A stretch of 64,000 bases of DNA from Cardiocondyla obscurior (lineage: Eukaryota; Arthropoda; Insecta; Hymenoptera; Formicidae), in the NCBI RefSeq assembly GCF_019399895.1, contig NC_091871.1:3377001-3441000 (forward strand), written 5' to 3'. A model generated the notes under the pieces. That model was not told the DNA's origin, made no database searches, and saw only the letters and a list, made by a program, of their open reading frames with translations. The position numbers and the translations under genes were made by a program. Below, piece after piece: positions 25,754 through 36,321 of the stretch (positions are counted from its first letter, which is position 1; the number at the start of each line of letters is the position of its first letter).

Positions 25754-27217
25754 GCAGCCATTGTCCAAAGTGCCAAAGTTACATGGCGCGTCGTAACTTA
25801 CGTCGTATTATGTAGGTACACGCGAGGCCGCGTATACCTAAGGTACACGACCGCTTAAGTTTCGACGAGGCGCACCCCAGTATCTCCCTTACACGACGAG
25901 TACTGTAAACAGAAAGCGAGCGAGCGAGCACTCCGTAAGAGCGGGCAAACGAGTGCGGAAGGAGGAGAAAAGACTGGCCAAGGGTGAGCGGGCGAAGAGA
26001 CAGGGGAAAGGGAGAAACGAACGAAAGGGCACGAAGGGTAGAGAGGGTGATACAACGACGTCCATCCGGAACGATCGATAAAAGTGAAATTGTCATAACG
26101 CGGAACGGCAGTAACGACGGCGGTGCCGAGGGTGACGACGACAGCTACGAAATTGACGCGAATGTTGCGTGAACGATCGCGCATTTAAGAATTTTCTTTT
26201 ACGGTTTGACGAGAAGAACGGCCGCGAGCCCGCCTACTTTCTCGCCCGTGCACGCGCTTTACGTCGTAAAACTCGAAATCATTACCTAGTACAGTAATAA
26301 GAGAGTCGCTTTAATCCTGTGCGTAATTACACGCACAAGTCGCCGCCTGACACGCATGCGATCGATGATCGGGAGAGAGGTTAAAATCATTTGCAACGCG
26401 TTAAAGGGACATCAGCGGAGTTCCTGAGGCTATAAAGTTTCAACGCACTTTACGCGTACACGTGCGTACGAAAGTTTAACTTAATAAAAACATTTCGGTA
26501 TTGACGGTAGATTTAAACGTTAATAATTTGTAATATAAATTCTTTTAACGGTACAATAGTTAAAACAATCGATCGTTTAGACCGATCAAAACGTTCGGCC
26601 TGAAAAAATTGATGTAATTGAAAAACGCGAGCGCGCATTCTTTGTCGAGTGTGTAATCCACAGGGTAAGAGTTCGCGGGGAAAGGGAGGGGTGGAGATTC
26701 GGAAGCAATCGCGGATGCAATAACTGAGAGAAAGGCGAGATTGCGAGAAGAAAGACACGCGGTCTCGCGGGGTATATTGATAATCGACGTGGCGCCGTGC
26801 AGGTGTGTAACGACGTGGCCGAACACGCGCATACAGGTGTGCACGAGTTCGGACAGCGCGGGGGGACGAGAGGGAACGCGAGAGGGGGCGGGCGAGGGTG
26901 GGCAGTGGCATTTTGTAAATTAAATTTTAAATATTAAAAATAGCCTGGTCCGCTTTTCCCCTCCCCGTCTATCCCTCGTGCGTCCCTTCCCTTTCTTTCT
27001 TCGGGCCGCTGCGCTTTTCCGGCCGCGTTATCCATCGCAACCACCCCCTCGACGGTCATCTCCCCCTTTCCCCGCCGACAACCCGGGGGGCAACCTGCGA
27101 GCCACTTACTCATTCGTCGATAATAATTTTATTCGGGAGTGAAAAATTGGCGCTGCCCCTCGCTTTGCTTTTTTTCGATGTGAATACGCAGAGTGAGTAT
27201 CCCCACATTGTTTTCTA

Positions 27218-27219
<2 letters not shown>

Positions 27220-27251
<32 letters not shown>
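27220..27251. repeat. A32 homopolymer run
   Basis: Longest homopolymer in the window, preceded by TTTTCTAAT. It could be the tail of an old retroposed copy, but no recognisable body was found upstream. Confidence 0.95.
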
Positions 27252-27253
<2 letters not shown>

Positions 27254-29044
27254 AAGAAAGAGAATGGATGAAATATATAAATTGTAAAAAATTACATTAC
27301 TGTTTATATGTGTAAAATAATTTTAATAATGAAAGTTGTTATATATATATTATACATGTATGTTCGAAGCGGACGAGAGTTAAGTAAATGTAAATTCTAC
27401 CTAAATTTTATTTAACCAAAATTTTTGATTCGTGATCCAGCCTTTCGAAATGCATAATATCGCAAATTAAAAATTTACAAAGGGTGGAATTTCCCTTTTT
27501 TTCATACCGTTATCATAAAAAAAATCATGTTTACTATGAGAAGAATGCGCAGTAAACGAGAAGGGAGAACGGAGGGTATCTTGTCGCACTCTCGATTGTG
27601 CGTTACGCGTCGCAACACCTTTACAGAAATATACGATTTCGCATAATACGCGTCTCGTTTTCTCGCTGCTAACCCTATTTCCCGCCGACCTTTCTCGCGT
27701 CGAATTTTTTTTTTTCCCCCCAAAAATACAATAAACTCGGTTCGCTCTCCCACTCTCCTCGAGGCACCCTCTGCCAATCCACCCCCCCCGTTCTACGCGC
27801 GCTTCCTTTTTTTTCCTCACTCCGCCTCGCATCTAACCGGCGAGCGGGCGTGCGCACGCGGCCAGGTACGAGAAAGGCGAGCCGTGTCCCCCCGCATGCA
27901 TACTGCAGAGAGCTTTTGATCGGGCCGGACCCCGGCGGGATGAAATATAAAAATCGCAATAAAGCGCCGCTACCGGTGCCGGGAGAGATGCTTCGATACC
28001 GTATCCGGGATTCGGCAGGCGCTCCTTCCCGCGCGCGCAAACAAACGCAACGCAACCCCGCCGCCACCGTCGCCGCCGCCGCCCCGGTATTATCGGCGCT
28101 CGCTGCCCGTGTCCTCTCTTTTTTTTTCTCTCTTTTTTTTTTTGCTTCCCTCCTCTATCGAATGTCGTCCCCCGGCGAGAGTCTGGGGCGAGCTGCAGGC
28201 CGCCGCTTCCGAGGGCAAGGACGCGACTCTGCGAACCGTCCGCGATTTTCCCGACCGGCTGGAATTTCCGCGATTATCGGCGAGGAAGGAGAGAAACGGC
28301 TCGCCTACTTTATCCGACAGTTTGTTCCTTCGAGACAAATCACATCGCGTTTTTATGTACAACGCGATAGACGATAGGCTAAAGTAGCTTTGATCGAAGT
28401 CTCGCTGCGTGGCTGAAGTACGCTCGTTAACCGTTTAAAAGACACTTTGTGTTCTCTATTTAATTTAATTTAATTTTAGTTGCGTATATTGTCTGAGAAA
28501 AATTTTCCTAAATTTATTTTATTTATATAAAGAATATGTATATGTAATTTTCGCAAGGTGCATCGATGAGTTAAAGAATGCTGTCTTACCATCGATCCCT
28601 CGGCAAGCATTTTGTGAAATGTAAAAAAAAAAAGTCGCGGCCGATAGTCGTTTTGCATTTTTCGCGAAGGCGCAGTTGGTATACCCGTCCGCTCTCCCCT
28701 TTGGAAACTCGCGCAAGTAGGAAAAGAAGAACGTGAAGGTGAAGTCCAAACGAGCAGAAAAAATAACGGCAGACTCCGCCGGTGGAAAGTCTGACGTGAG
28801 AAGCGGGGTGAAGGGCACGCCCTTCTTACGTGGAACGTTTGACGAGGATTGCACGAGGAGAACGCACGGTCGAAACTTGTTCTAAGCTATTTACGAACGG
28901 CAGGAAGCCATCGTAAAGTCAATTTGAGTTCTCGGTAAGTGGCTGCCAGGCTGCGAGTCCTCCAACCAGGAAACCCCGAATGCGCGAGCGAAAGAGAGGT
29001 GAAAGAGAATGTGATGGCGGGAAAAAGAGTGAGAGAGAAAAGAG

Positions 29045-29048
<4 letters not shown>

Positions 29049-29092
<44 letters not shown>
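29049..29092. repeat. (GA)22 microsatellite
   Basis: Uninterrupted GA dinucleotides inside a longer purine-rich stretch (29020-29160). GAGAG is the core of GAGA-factor sites, so long tracts like this can also bind GAF-type proteins. Confidence 0.97.
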
Positions 29093-29096
<4 letters not shown>

Positions 29097-29287
29097 AAGA
29101 GTGAAAGAGCAGACGAGGGAAGAAAGAAGACGAGAAAAGAAAAAGTGCAGAAGAGAAGAGCCCTCTAGTCTCTTTATTTCTCTTCCGGGACGCTCGACTT
29201 TTTACCTTCCACCCCGTGCGCGCATACGTGTATATAGCCCGCGTATATATTTATATTCGAGCGCGTGCAGACGTGTGCGTGTGCATA

Positions 29288-29811
29288 CAGGGTGCTCCCA
29301 TGTCTCGCGCGTCTCGAAAAGTATCGGAGAAACGGCGGAGCAAACGGTAAAGGCGGTCTGATTTTGAGAGCGTAAAATACGTTCGGATTAGCTCCTTCGC
29401 ACTTCTCGCTCTAGTATCATAAATTAGGTCGTTATATGCGAGACCGATCTGTCTACCGAGTGTCTGAAAAGTGATATATTTTCACGTCACGAATGGGAAA
29501 CCCGAGACCGAGGGATTGAGCACGAAGATAAGCGTCGATTTTATTTTACAATTTTTAACAATTCGAGCGATCGGGGGAGTGACTTCCTCGGGGCTGATTG
29601 AAATTATAATCAGACATCGCGGAGCAACTTCGAATTCTCCGAGCGATTTACAGCGGGCGGATCTTAATTGTTTCTAAGATATTTTGCGAGGAAACCGCGA
29701 AGACACTCGTTCGCGCTTGAAGAGGCATTTATCATCGAAATTTGCGCGGGGATGCGATCGAATTCTTGCCGTCTCGTCGAGGGGATCGGATACGGCTCTC
29801 GGGACACCCCG
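29288..29811. mobile_element. Possible mariner-like non-autonomous element
   Basis: The left end CAGGGTGCTCCCA is preceded by TA (29286-29287). The right end TCGGGACACCCCG is followed by TA (29812-29813). The ends are imperfect terminal inverted repeats of about 13 bp with one gap, resembling Tc1/mariner ends with TA target duplication. The 524-bp interior has no transposase-like frame. The repeats do not extend further inward, so this could be a coincidence of two solo ends. Confidence 0.25.
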
Positions 29812-31632
29812 TATACGTGAAAAGACACGCACACATATATGCGAACACATTTATATATGTACAACGAAACTATACGTAGTCGAGCGGCTACGCTCAGACG
29901 CAGCCAGACTGATAAATGATTCATACAATATTTCTCTCTCCCGGGCTCCCCGGCTCGCTCGCTATCTCGCCGCGGAGGCTACGAAGAAAACCGGCGAACA
30001 TTAATATATATTTTATGTTTTATATTTGTTTCACGGAGGTAGAGGGGACCGAGGAGAAGCAGTCGCGTATGTGTCCGCATTCGTGTATATTTATGTACCG
30101 TGTGTGGTATATGTGTATGTGTGTGACTTCATGGCGCGTCTTCCACGAGATGGATGACGCGAATGCTATGACCCTCCGTATACCGGGTGACGAACGATCT
30201 TTCCGTCTTGAACAGGGTAATCTGAGCGAATATGCCAGGGAATTACGTAGTTCTTTGCTGAAACTATTTAAGGGTCGTATATTCACAGTCGTTTCTCGGG
30301 GATTTATAAGGATTTCTTATTCGTGCGTCGTGAATAGACGAGCATTCCTTGTCTCTCGAGATGACGAGATATGAACCGTCGCCCACGGCTTTCCTCCCTC
30401 CCCAAAATATTAAAAAAACATATTTTACGTGAAATTAAGTATAAATAAGGATACGAGACTGAAGGAAGTACGACTGGTTCGAACGAAATAATTTTAAAAA
30501 GACTCATTAATTAATTTATCTTTATCGCACGGACCCAACGTACGTAATCCTTCAATTGATATTGCGCAAGTGCGCATTGTCCAAAAATTACATACTAATA
30601 ATATACAGAGTTTACTATGCATAAATTTGATACCCGGTAAATTTCTTTCCCGATTGATTCTACTAATGAAGCAGAGCGTGACCTTCACGTGAGAAAGTAA
30701 TTCTCGGTTCGCGTAGAATACGCGAAGCGCAACGGAATTCGGCGATCTAATTGCGACCCTACTTCTAATTGCGGAACGGCCATTTATGATTCCGTATATA
30801 CTTGGGCGGCTATTTCCGATTTAGTTCGAGATCGCCTTTCGGTTCCACTTACGCGGAAGGGAAACCGAGCGCCCCGTCCGCGTCGCCAGGAGAATCGAAA
30901 AGCTGTATCGATCTAAAAAGGAGAGCGGCGAAACGAGGTTAATATCGTGGGAATTATTCGCGACCTTTGACCGGCGCCGAGACAAATATAATATATTTCA
31001 AGATATATCCGTTCCCTCCCCCCGTCCCGACACCGCGCGGTGAATAGTTGATGAGCGGAGATGCAGAAACGGGCGTTTCCCTGAAAAATTGAAATTCTTA
31101 AAACCACCTCGCCCCTCTCACCGCCGCCGTTTAATATTGAGCGTTCGCGAGATCGCACTTCATTATTAAAGCATATGAAAGTTCGAACGAACTGGTTTCG
31201 ATATACCACGTAAAACGCGCAGGGGCTGCGGATGACCCACCTAGTTACCCGATTAAAGGCAGACTCGTATTTTCGGAAGCAGAAACGCGAATCTGCATGG
31301 CACTTGGCACACATTCTTTTAAGAAACACATGTACACGGCATCCCTGACGGATATTAATAATATATTCGCTTTAATATTAAATATTATAATATAAAATAT
31401 CGAGGCGGGTAATAAGAATTCCGTTCATTTAAATATATTTGAATATATACAGCCTAATTGCAAAGCTATCCTCCACCTAGAATGTGTTTCTACTTAAAAA
31501 TGCAGAGGTATTCTATGTATGAATTCGCATATTAAAAATAATATTATTTAAATATTAATTTAGCCGCTTACATTGCGAGTTTGAGAATAATTAATACGAT
31601 TCTTTCACACCCATCTAGTTACTCTGTAACTT

Positions 31633-31654
31633 AAAAAAAAAAAAAAAAAAAAAA
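31633..31654. repeat. A22 homopolymer run
   Basis: Poly-A run about 300 bp from the recursive splice site, in AT-rich surroundings. Confidence 0.95.
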
Positions 31655-31949
31655 TTAGCCCGTTACTTTCTCCACGTGACAGAAGTGAAGCTAAAACGTG
31701 CCATTTACCACTTAATTTTGTCATTTAACAATTTTCAGATTAAATAATTTGTTTAACATTTCCACACTTAATTTCATATATTACCTCGCAATTTTTAGAT
31801 ATGAAAATTGCTTAGCAGGTACGAGCTGAAGCAGCTCGTGATTTACTTACATTTTAATTTTCACGAAAGGCGAACGGTCGATCAACGGAAAATCTAATGG
31901 CCGATCGATAGGCTATCTAAAATACTTGCGAAGAGTCTCCTCTCTGTGT

Positions 31950-31988
31950 ACTCACCTGCAACAGAAAAATAAAGCACAAGTCAGTTAA
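31950..31988 (-). promoter_or_regulatory. Recursive (zero-exon) splice site, minus strand
   Basis: On the minus strand the sequence reads TTAACTGAC (branch-point-like), then GCTTTATTTTTCTGTTGCAG, then immediately GTGAGTAC. The acceptor CAG (ending at 31956) abuts a perfect donor GTGAGT (31955-31950). The branch-like A lies about 25 nt from the AG. This is the layout of the ratchet points known from very long Drosophila introns, where splicing to the AG regenerates a 5' splice site. It implies a minus-strand gene whose exons lie outside or elsewhere. The host gene cannot be identified here. Confidence 0.6.
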
Positions 31989-33349
31989 TTGAAGAAACAG
32001 TCTGTCGCGAATAATAGCGTGTAATTAATGAAAATCGAATAAATTTAGTTGCTCTCGCTCTCGAAATACCGTGGAAAAAGGGGGACGGCGGCGTGCTTTA
32101 TCGGCACGGGCGCGGGTCGAAAAAGGATCCGGCCAGGCAGTTTTAATTTTAAACGTTCCTTGCCTGCATCGCGATGCCCGTAAAAACAAACGGCGGGAGG
32201 GAAAAGCGCGCCGCCATTGTTCGACCGGTTATTATGGGCGAGCTACCAACGCGGCTAATTATTCCGATGCTAATTGAAGAGATAAAATTTAATCGGATTC
32301 CTTCGCGCAAAATAAGAGAGCGGGGGCCCGCGCGCCCGGGAGAAGAATAACTCCAAGAGTTATAATTCTGTCGCGATCCCGCGACCGCTCGGCCCTCCTC
32401 GCGGCGACGGTCGATACCGGCCTCCTCCGTAACAATTGTCGTCGATAATAATGCGTATCGGGAATTCATTAGAATGGAAAACTTTGCGATGCCCATGCCC
32501 CAGGCGACGTTATAAGATTCCCTTACTGTTTCAACTTTGTGATTTAATCAGCGCTTGTTTTGACAGAATCACCGCCCGTGTTGCCGGTAGATTTTCTTTT
32601 TTTTTCCCTGCGAATTCCACAAATACGCGAATAAACGCCATTTGTCTCGGAAGAGACTTCTTCCTCGCGCTTTCAACGTCAAAGAAAAATCTGCTTGCTC
32701 GGTCCAGATAATACGATCGAGCAAATTTTCTTTTCCTTCGCCGAATTCAGTTGATTAAAGAGCGGTTCGGCGTGGACAGTTTTGTAATTGATTAATTTAA
32801 GATTATCGTCAGAAATATCTTTAAGAATAATTGTAACTGTGCACCGTTTAGGATTTTTTTCTTTTTTTTAAGTACAAAAATGAGAAAATGCGAGCGTAGG
32901 CGCGGCGCAGCTTTCAGATTTGCGGGTGAGAGTCAAAGGCGAATTTACATCGGAATCGTAATTTGGGGCCGCCTTCGGTGCAAGGAAGATGCGGCGCATC
33001 ACGAGTGCATCCCGGGATGCATCGAAGGGTGCGGGCCGAGCACGGGATGGTGAACGCGTACCGTGGGCTAAGGGTGCGGCGGCAAGCAAGGGAGGACAAC
33101 GGGATGGTGACGGAGAGGCGGCAGAGAAACGGAAGGTTCGAAGAGGAGATGGCGGCGGGGGAGGGCCGTCACAGGCTACGGCATCCCGGCATAACTCAGA
33201 ATTGCCTCGCTGCGAGGGTAGAATTGACAGCATAGCACTAACATTGTACGCGCCCGCGTTATGTATTTATGTAAATGCATAACCAGCCACCCTCCCCCCT
33301 CCCCCCCCTCATACCGTCGGTTCGTGGGTAGTACGCATACAAACATGCG

Positions 33350-33358
<9 letters not shown>

Positions 33359-33405
<47 letters not shown>
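33359..33405. repeat. (TC)n microsatellite
   Basis: About 23 TC units. They create artificial open frames in several registers on both strands. Confidence 0.97.
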
Positions 33406-33408
<3 letters not shown>

Positions 33409-33737
33409 TCGCACACACACGCGTACACTTACTCTCCGCCTGCGTAGCGAGGGTTCTCTGGCCGACGGCAAGCTCTTCCACAAACCCGTTATACCTCTCT
33501 CGTGAACATTGTATTATACATATGTATACGGTCAACACGTACACGCAATCGGACCCGATGTACATAGAGGGCCCGCAGAAGTATGCGTATGCAGGGCCTC
33601 TTACGGTAGGATTGCGAGGGGGGTGGCCAGGCCACGGTACATAGCAAACGAGCGAGAGAGGACGAGCGCGTAAGGCGCGTGCAAACGCGCGCGAGAGGCT
33701 GTGTGTAGGGGTGGTCAACCAAGGGTTGCGCCGCACC

Positions 33738-33763
33738 GGGGTAGGTGGGAAAAAGGGGGTGGG
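33738..33763 (+). other. G-quadruplex motif
   Basis: Runs GGGG, GGG, GGGGG and GGG with loops TAGGT, AAAAA and T. It lies ~190 bp before the CCAAT-motif cluster and pentanucleotide array. Confidence 0.75.
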
Positions 33764-34015
33764 CAGCAGAGAGGAGACGGGGGGTGTAAGCATGTAAGCG
33801 GCATATAAGCCAAAGGATGGAGCTGCGAGCGAGCGAGCGAGCGAACCGTCGACCGACGCCACGGTACACAGCATATAGCACACACCGATCACATTAATCA
33901 GAGGTTATTGCGTGCATTCCTAATCATCCGGCAGCCTCTAACTATTCCTAGATTCTGATTGGTGCATTACTCGGCATTTCCGGTATGATTCTGCATTCCA
34001 ATTGGTCCGCCACCG

Positions 34016-34115
34016 TGCCGCGCCGCGCCGAGCCGCGTCGCGTCGCGTCGCGCCGCGCCGCGTCGTCTCGTCTCGTCTCGTCTCATCTCATCTCGTCTCA
34101 TCTCGTCTCGTCTCC
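34016..34115 (+). repeat. Composite pentanucleotide array, 20 units
   Basis: Twenty consecutive 5-bp units. The first ten follow CGYCG (for example CGCCG and CGTCG); the last ten follow TCTCR (TCTCG/TCTCA). The 5-bp register is kept across the junction, which points to one array that changed unit by point mutation and slippage. It lies directly after two CCAAT/ATTGG motifs (33957-34006) and before the hairpin block. Confidence 0.9.
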
Positions 34116-34198
34116 ATCGATGAATTGCAATCCGCAAGCCGCCGCCGGTGCCGGCTGACCGAGGACCGACCACTTCGGCGAGCCCCGTCGTCTCGATT

Positions 34199-34313
34199 GG
34201 ACGAGTAAACCCCTTCGGGGATACTCGTCGGGGTTGCGAACGGGCTCAGCTGAGGATTTCCACCTGACCTAAACACCTCCAAGGCTAAAGCTTCGAGCTT
34301 TGTCGACGACAAA
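34199..34313 (+). other. Hairpin-rich block upstream of exon B1
   Basis: Three hairpins in about 115 nt. The first (34200-34229) pairs GACGAGTA with TACTCGTC, then CCCC with GGGG around TTC, which places a CTTCGG-type loop at the tip. The next two pair AAAGCT/AGCTTT (34287-34301) and TTTGTC/GACAAA (34299-34313); they share TTT and so compete. The block could be part of a structured 5' exon of the plus-strand RNA. A 101-codon frame on the minus strand also spans it (34088-34393), so a coding or repeat-family origin is not excluded. Confidence 0.4.
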
Positions 34314-34516
34314 GGTTTAACTAAGACTGCTGATCCTACAGGTCGGGGATCCCGTTTGATCTTTAGAACGCAAACGTCGTTATACGCGAGCACAGTACCA
34401 CATATTTCTTTACTATTCTACTGTTCTACTTTTGGTTAACTTTTATTTTTTATTTTAAAATATTCCTATTTAAAAAAATCCATGTCTACATTAATATTTT
34501 CTATTTTATGTTACAG

Positions 34517-34560
34517 GTACCGGCAGAATTCTACAAGTTCGCTGAAGTTCATGCAGATCG
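34517..34560 (+). ncRNA. Candidate lncRNA exon B1, paralogue of 50183-50226
   Basis: A 44-nt exon-like segment flanked by CTATTTTATGTTACAG (acceptor, ends 34516) and ATCG/GTAAGTCGC (donor, 34561). It matches the exon at 50183-50226 at about four fifths of positions, and the homology continues ~40 nt into the upstream intron (CATGTCTACATTAATAT). It could be an earlier exon of the same plus-strand transcript, giving a ~15 kb intron up to 49550, an alternative exon, or an exon of a separate duplicated gene. No clear copy of the A-type exon lies just upstream. The hairpin block at 34201-34313 may belong to a 5' exon. Confidence 0.45.
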
Positions 34561-36303
34561 GTAAGTCGCATAATTTTTTCTTTTTCGTAATTTGTAATTA
34601 GGGTTTGTTAAAAAATAGTGCACTCTACGCGCGCGCATAGTTTTTTCTAGTAATTATAAAAATTATAAAAATGCTGAGTTTGAGAAATTAAATAGATTCC
34701 CGAAAATTAAAAAAAAATCTTTAAAAATCTCGTTAAAACAGATGTACGCCTTGACACCACGTTTTCTTGTTTCGGGATGCGCGAGAACAAAAAAAAAGGA
34801 GAAAGAAGCATGCACGTTAAATATTCACCGTCAGATATTAAGTAAATTTTACGGAAGATTCGAATATTCCCTTCCACGCTAGCGATAATTTACGGGCGCG
34901 CGAACGGATTAAGATTGCGTCATTTCGAGAGGACACCGTAAAAGGAAAAAAAAAAAAAAAAAACCCGATTCGTCAGCTAGAGGATGAAGTATCGGTCGTT
35001 CACGGCGAAGTAATTGCGACCGGCGCGACTCTGGCGATTCGGCCGGCGATAATCATCGAGTAATTAACAATCCCAGTTTCAATTCGGCCGCCGCGGAAAA
35101 CAGCAAATTCGTAATATCCTACAATATTGCTGGCTACGTGGCGCGAGAGGGGGAGGCAAAAGTGAGGAAGGAAGAGAAAGAGAGAGAGAGAGAGAGAAAG
35201 AGGAAGACGACCGAAGGCAAAGGGAAGAGAGAGAGAGAGGTGGCGTTTATGCAGCGTTTGCTCGCGTGCGAAATACAGGGCGCTCTCTTTCCGTCCTCTC
35301 CGACCCGTTTCCTCCCGTCCGGCGCGCGCGATTCCGCACATTTTCGTATTTCCTATTTGTAAATAAGCAATCAGGCACGGCGCGTCGCGGTGTGGTGCAG
35401 CGGGGCGCGTCAGAGGTACAGCGGCGGAGGTGAGACAATTAATCATTTCAATTAACGGACACAATTCGATCTCCAATCGGGGCCCCGGTCGAGAAGAATA
35501 TTGGAAAGCCGGGAACAGGCCGGAAACGCCCGTGTATTCTCTATCTCCCTCCGCCGCTCGTTCCTCCACCCATTCTCGTCCCCCTTCCCCCGTTCGTCCC
35601 GTTAAATTGTAACTGGGTAATGCGCGCGAAATAACGTACGAAATAACGTACGGAGGGCTTCGTATTATTTCGCTTTTGTGTACGTGTGCACGTGCACGTA
35701 TCTGTCGGCGAGTCTATCGCGCGGAAGTAGTTTGCGTTTTAATTAAAGCGGCGATTTCCGGCCACGAGATGCGCCGCGATACATGCTTAGGTGGGCGTTG
35801 GATGAATCGCCCGAGCGAGAGCGCCGTTTAGCCGATTAAATTGTAAACGTCGAACGCGGTTCGCGCGCTAATTTCGTTCCCTTAAAACGTCACGGCACGT
35901 CCGCGTAAATAAATGTCGAGAGCGGCGCGAGAGAGGGGAAGAAAGAAAAAAAAAAGAAAAAAGGAAAAGAAAAAAAAAAAGAAGGTAAAGCAACTGCACG
36001 GCTCGTTCAACGTTTCTGACGCACCATTAAGTTTTCACGTTACTCGAGAACTGTACACGCCGCAATAATTTAATGACAGCCAACAAAATTAGATCTCAAC
36101 GAGTTTTCTAAGAAATTGTAAATCCAAAGTATTAATTACCGGAATGTTTAATATCGGATATTGATAAGTAGCAGCTAGACGGCGGGAAAAAGACTGGGTT
36201 GTAAATCAAACGGTCTTAATTAAGATCGACAATCGTGAGATAACTTCCGTTGAAATGCATACACACGCCGTCAAAGTGTGTGACAAGCGTCGCTTACACT
36301 CAC

Positions 36304-36321
36304 CGAGCGGAAAATTGCCGC
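36304..36321 (-). other. Possible 18-nt microexon, minus strand
   Basis: On the minus strand a very long pyrimidine tract (complement of the A-rich run at about 36333-36380) is followed by GTTGAATCACAG, 18 nt, and then a good donor CTCG/GTGAGTGT (GTGAGT is the complement of 36298-36303). The length is a multiple of three. It agrees with the strand of the recursive splice site 4.3 kb downstream. Support is limited to splice signals, and the pyrimidine tract could equally be a simple poly-A patch on the plus strand. Confidence 0.15.

Larger units (their letters stand above)
23531..29000. other. Non-coding stretch
   Basis: GA-rich DNA at 23920-24400, a non-repetitive segment at 24420-24910, the 32-bp tandem repeat, the solo mariner-like end, purine/pyrimidine tracts and the A32 run. 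I recognise no gene. Confidence 0.5.
29815..33250. other. Non-coding stretch containing the recursive splice site
   Basis: CA/GT-rich sequence at 29820-29870 and 30065-30125, AT-rich DNA at 31340-31860 and the minus-strand ratchet site. No exon is visible on the minus strand. Confidence 0.5.

Noticed and set aside
29610..29635. GCGGAGCAACTT match to the lncRNA exon block
   Set aside because: Only about 12 nt match, with no flanking similarity or splice donor; probably chance.
33176..33892. 238-codon open frame, minus strand
   Set aside because: It runs through the (TC)n microsatellite and G-rich DNA, giving a long Arg-Glu run. Other frames on both strands are also open and no domain is visible.
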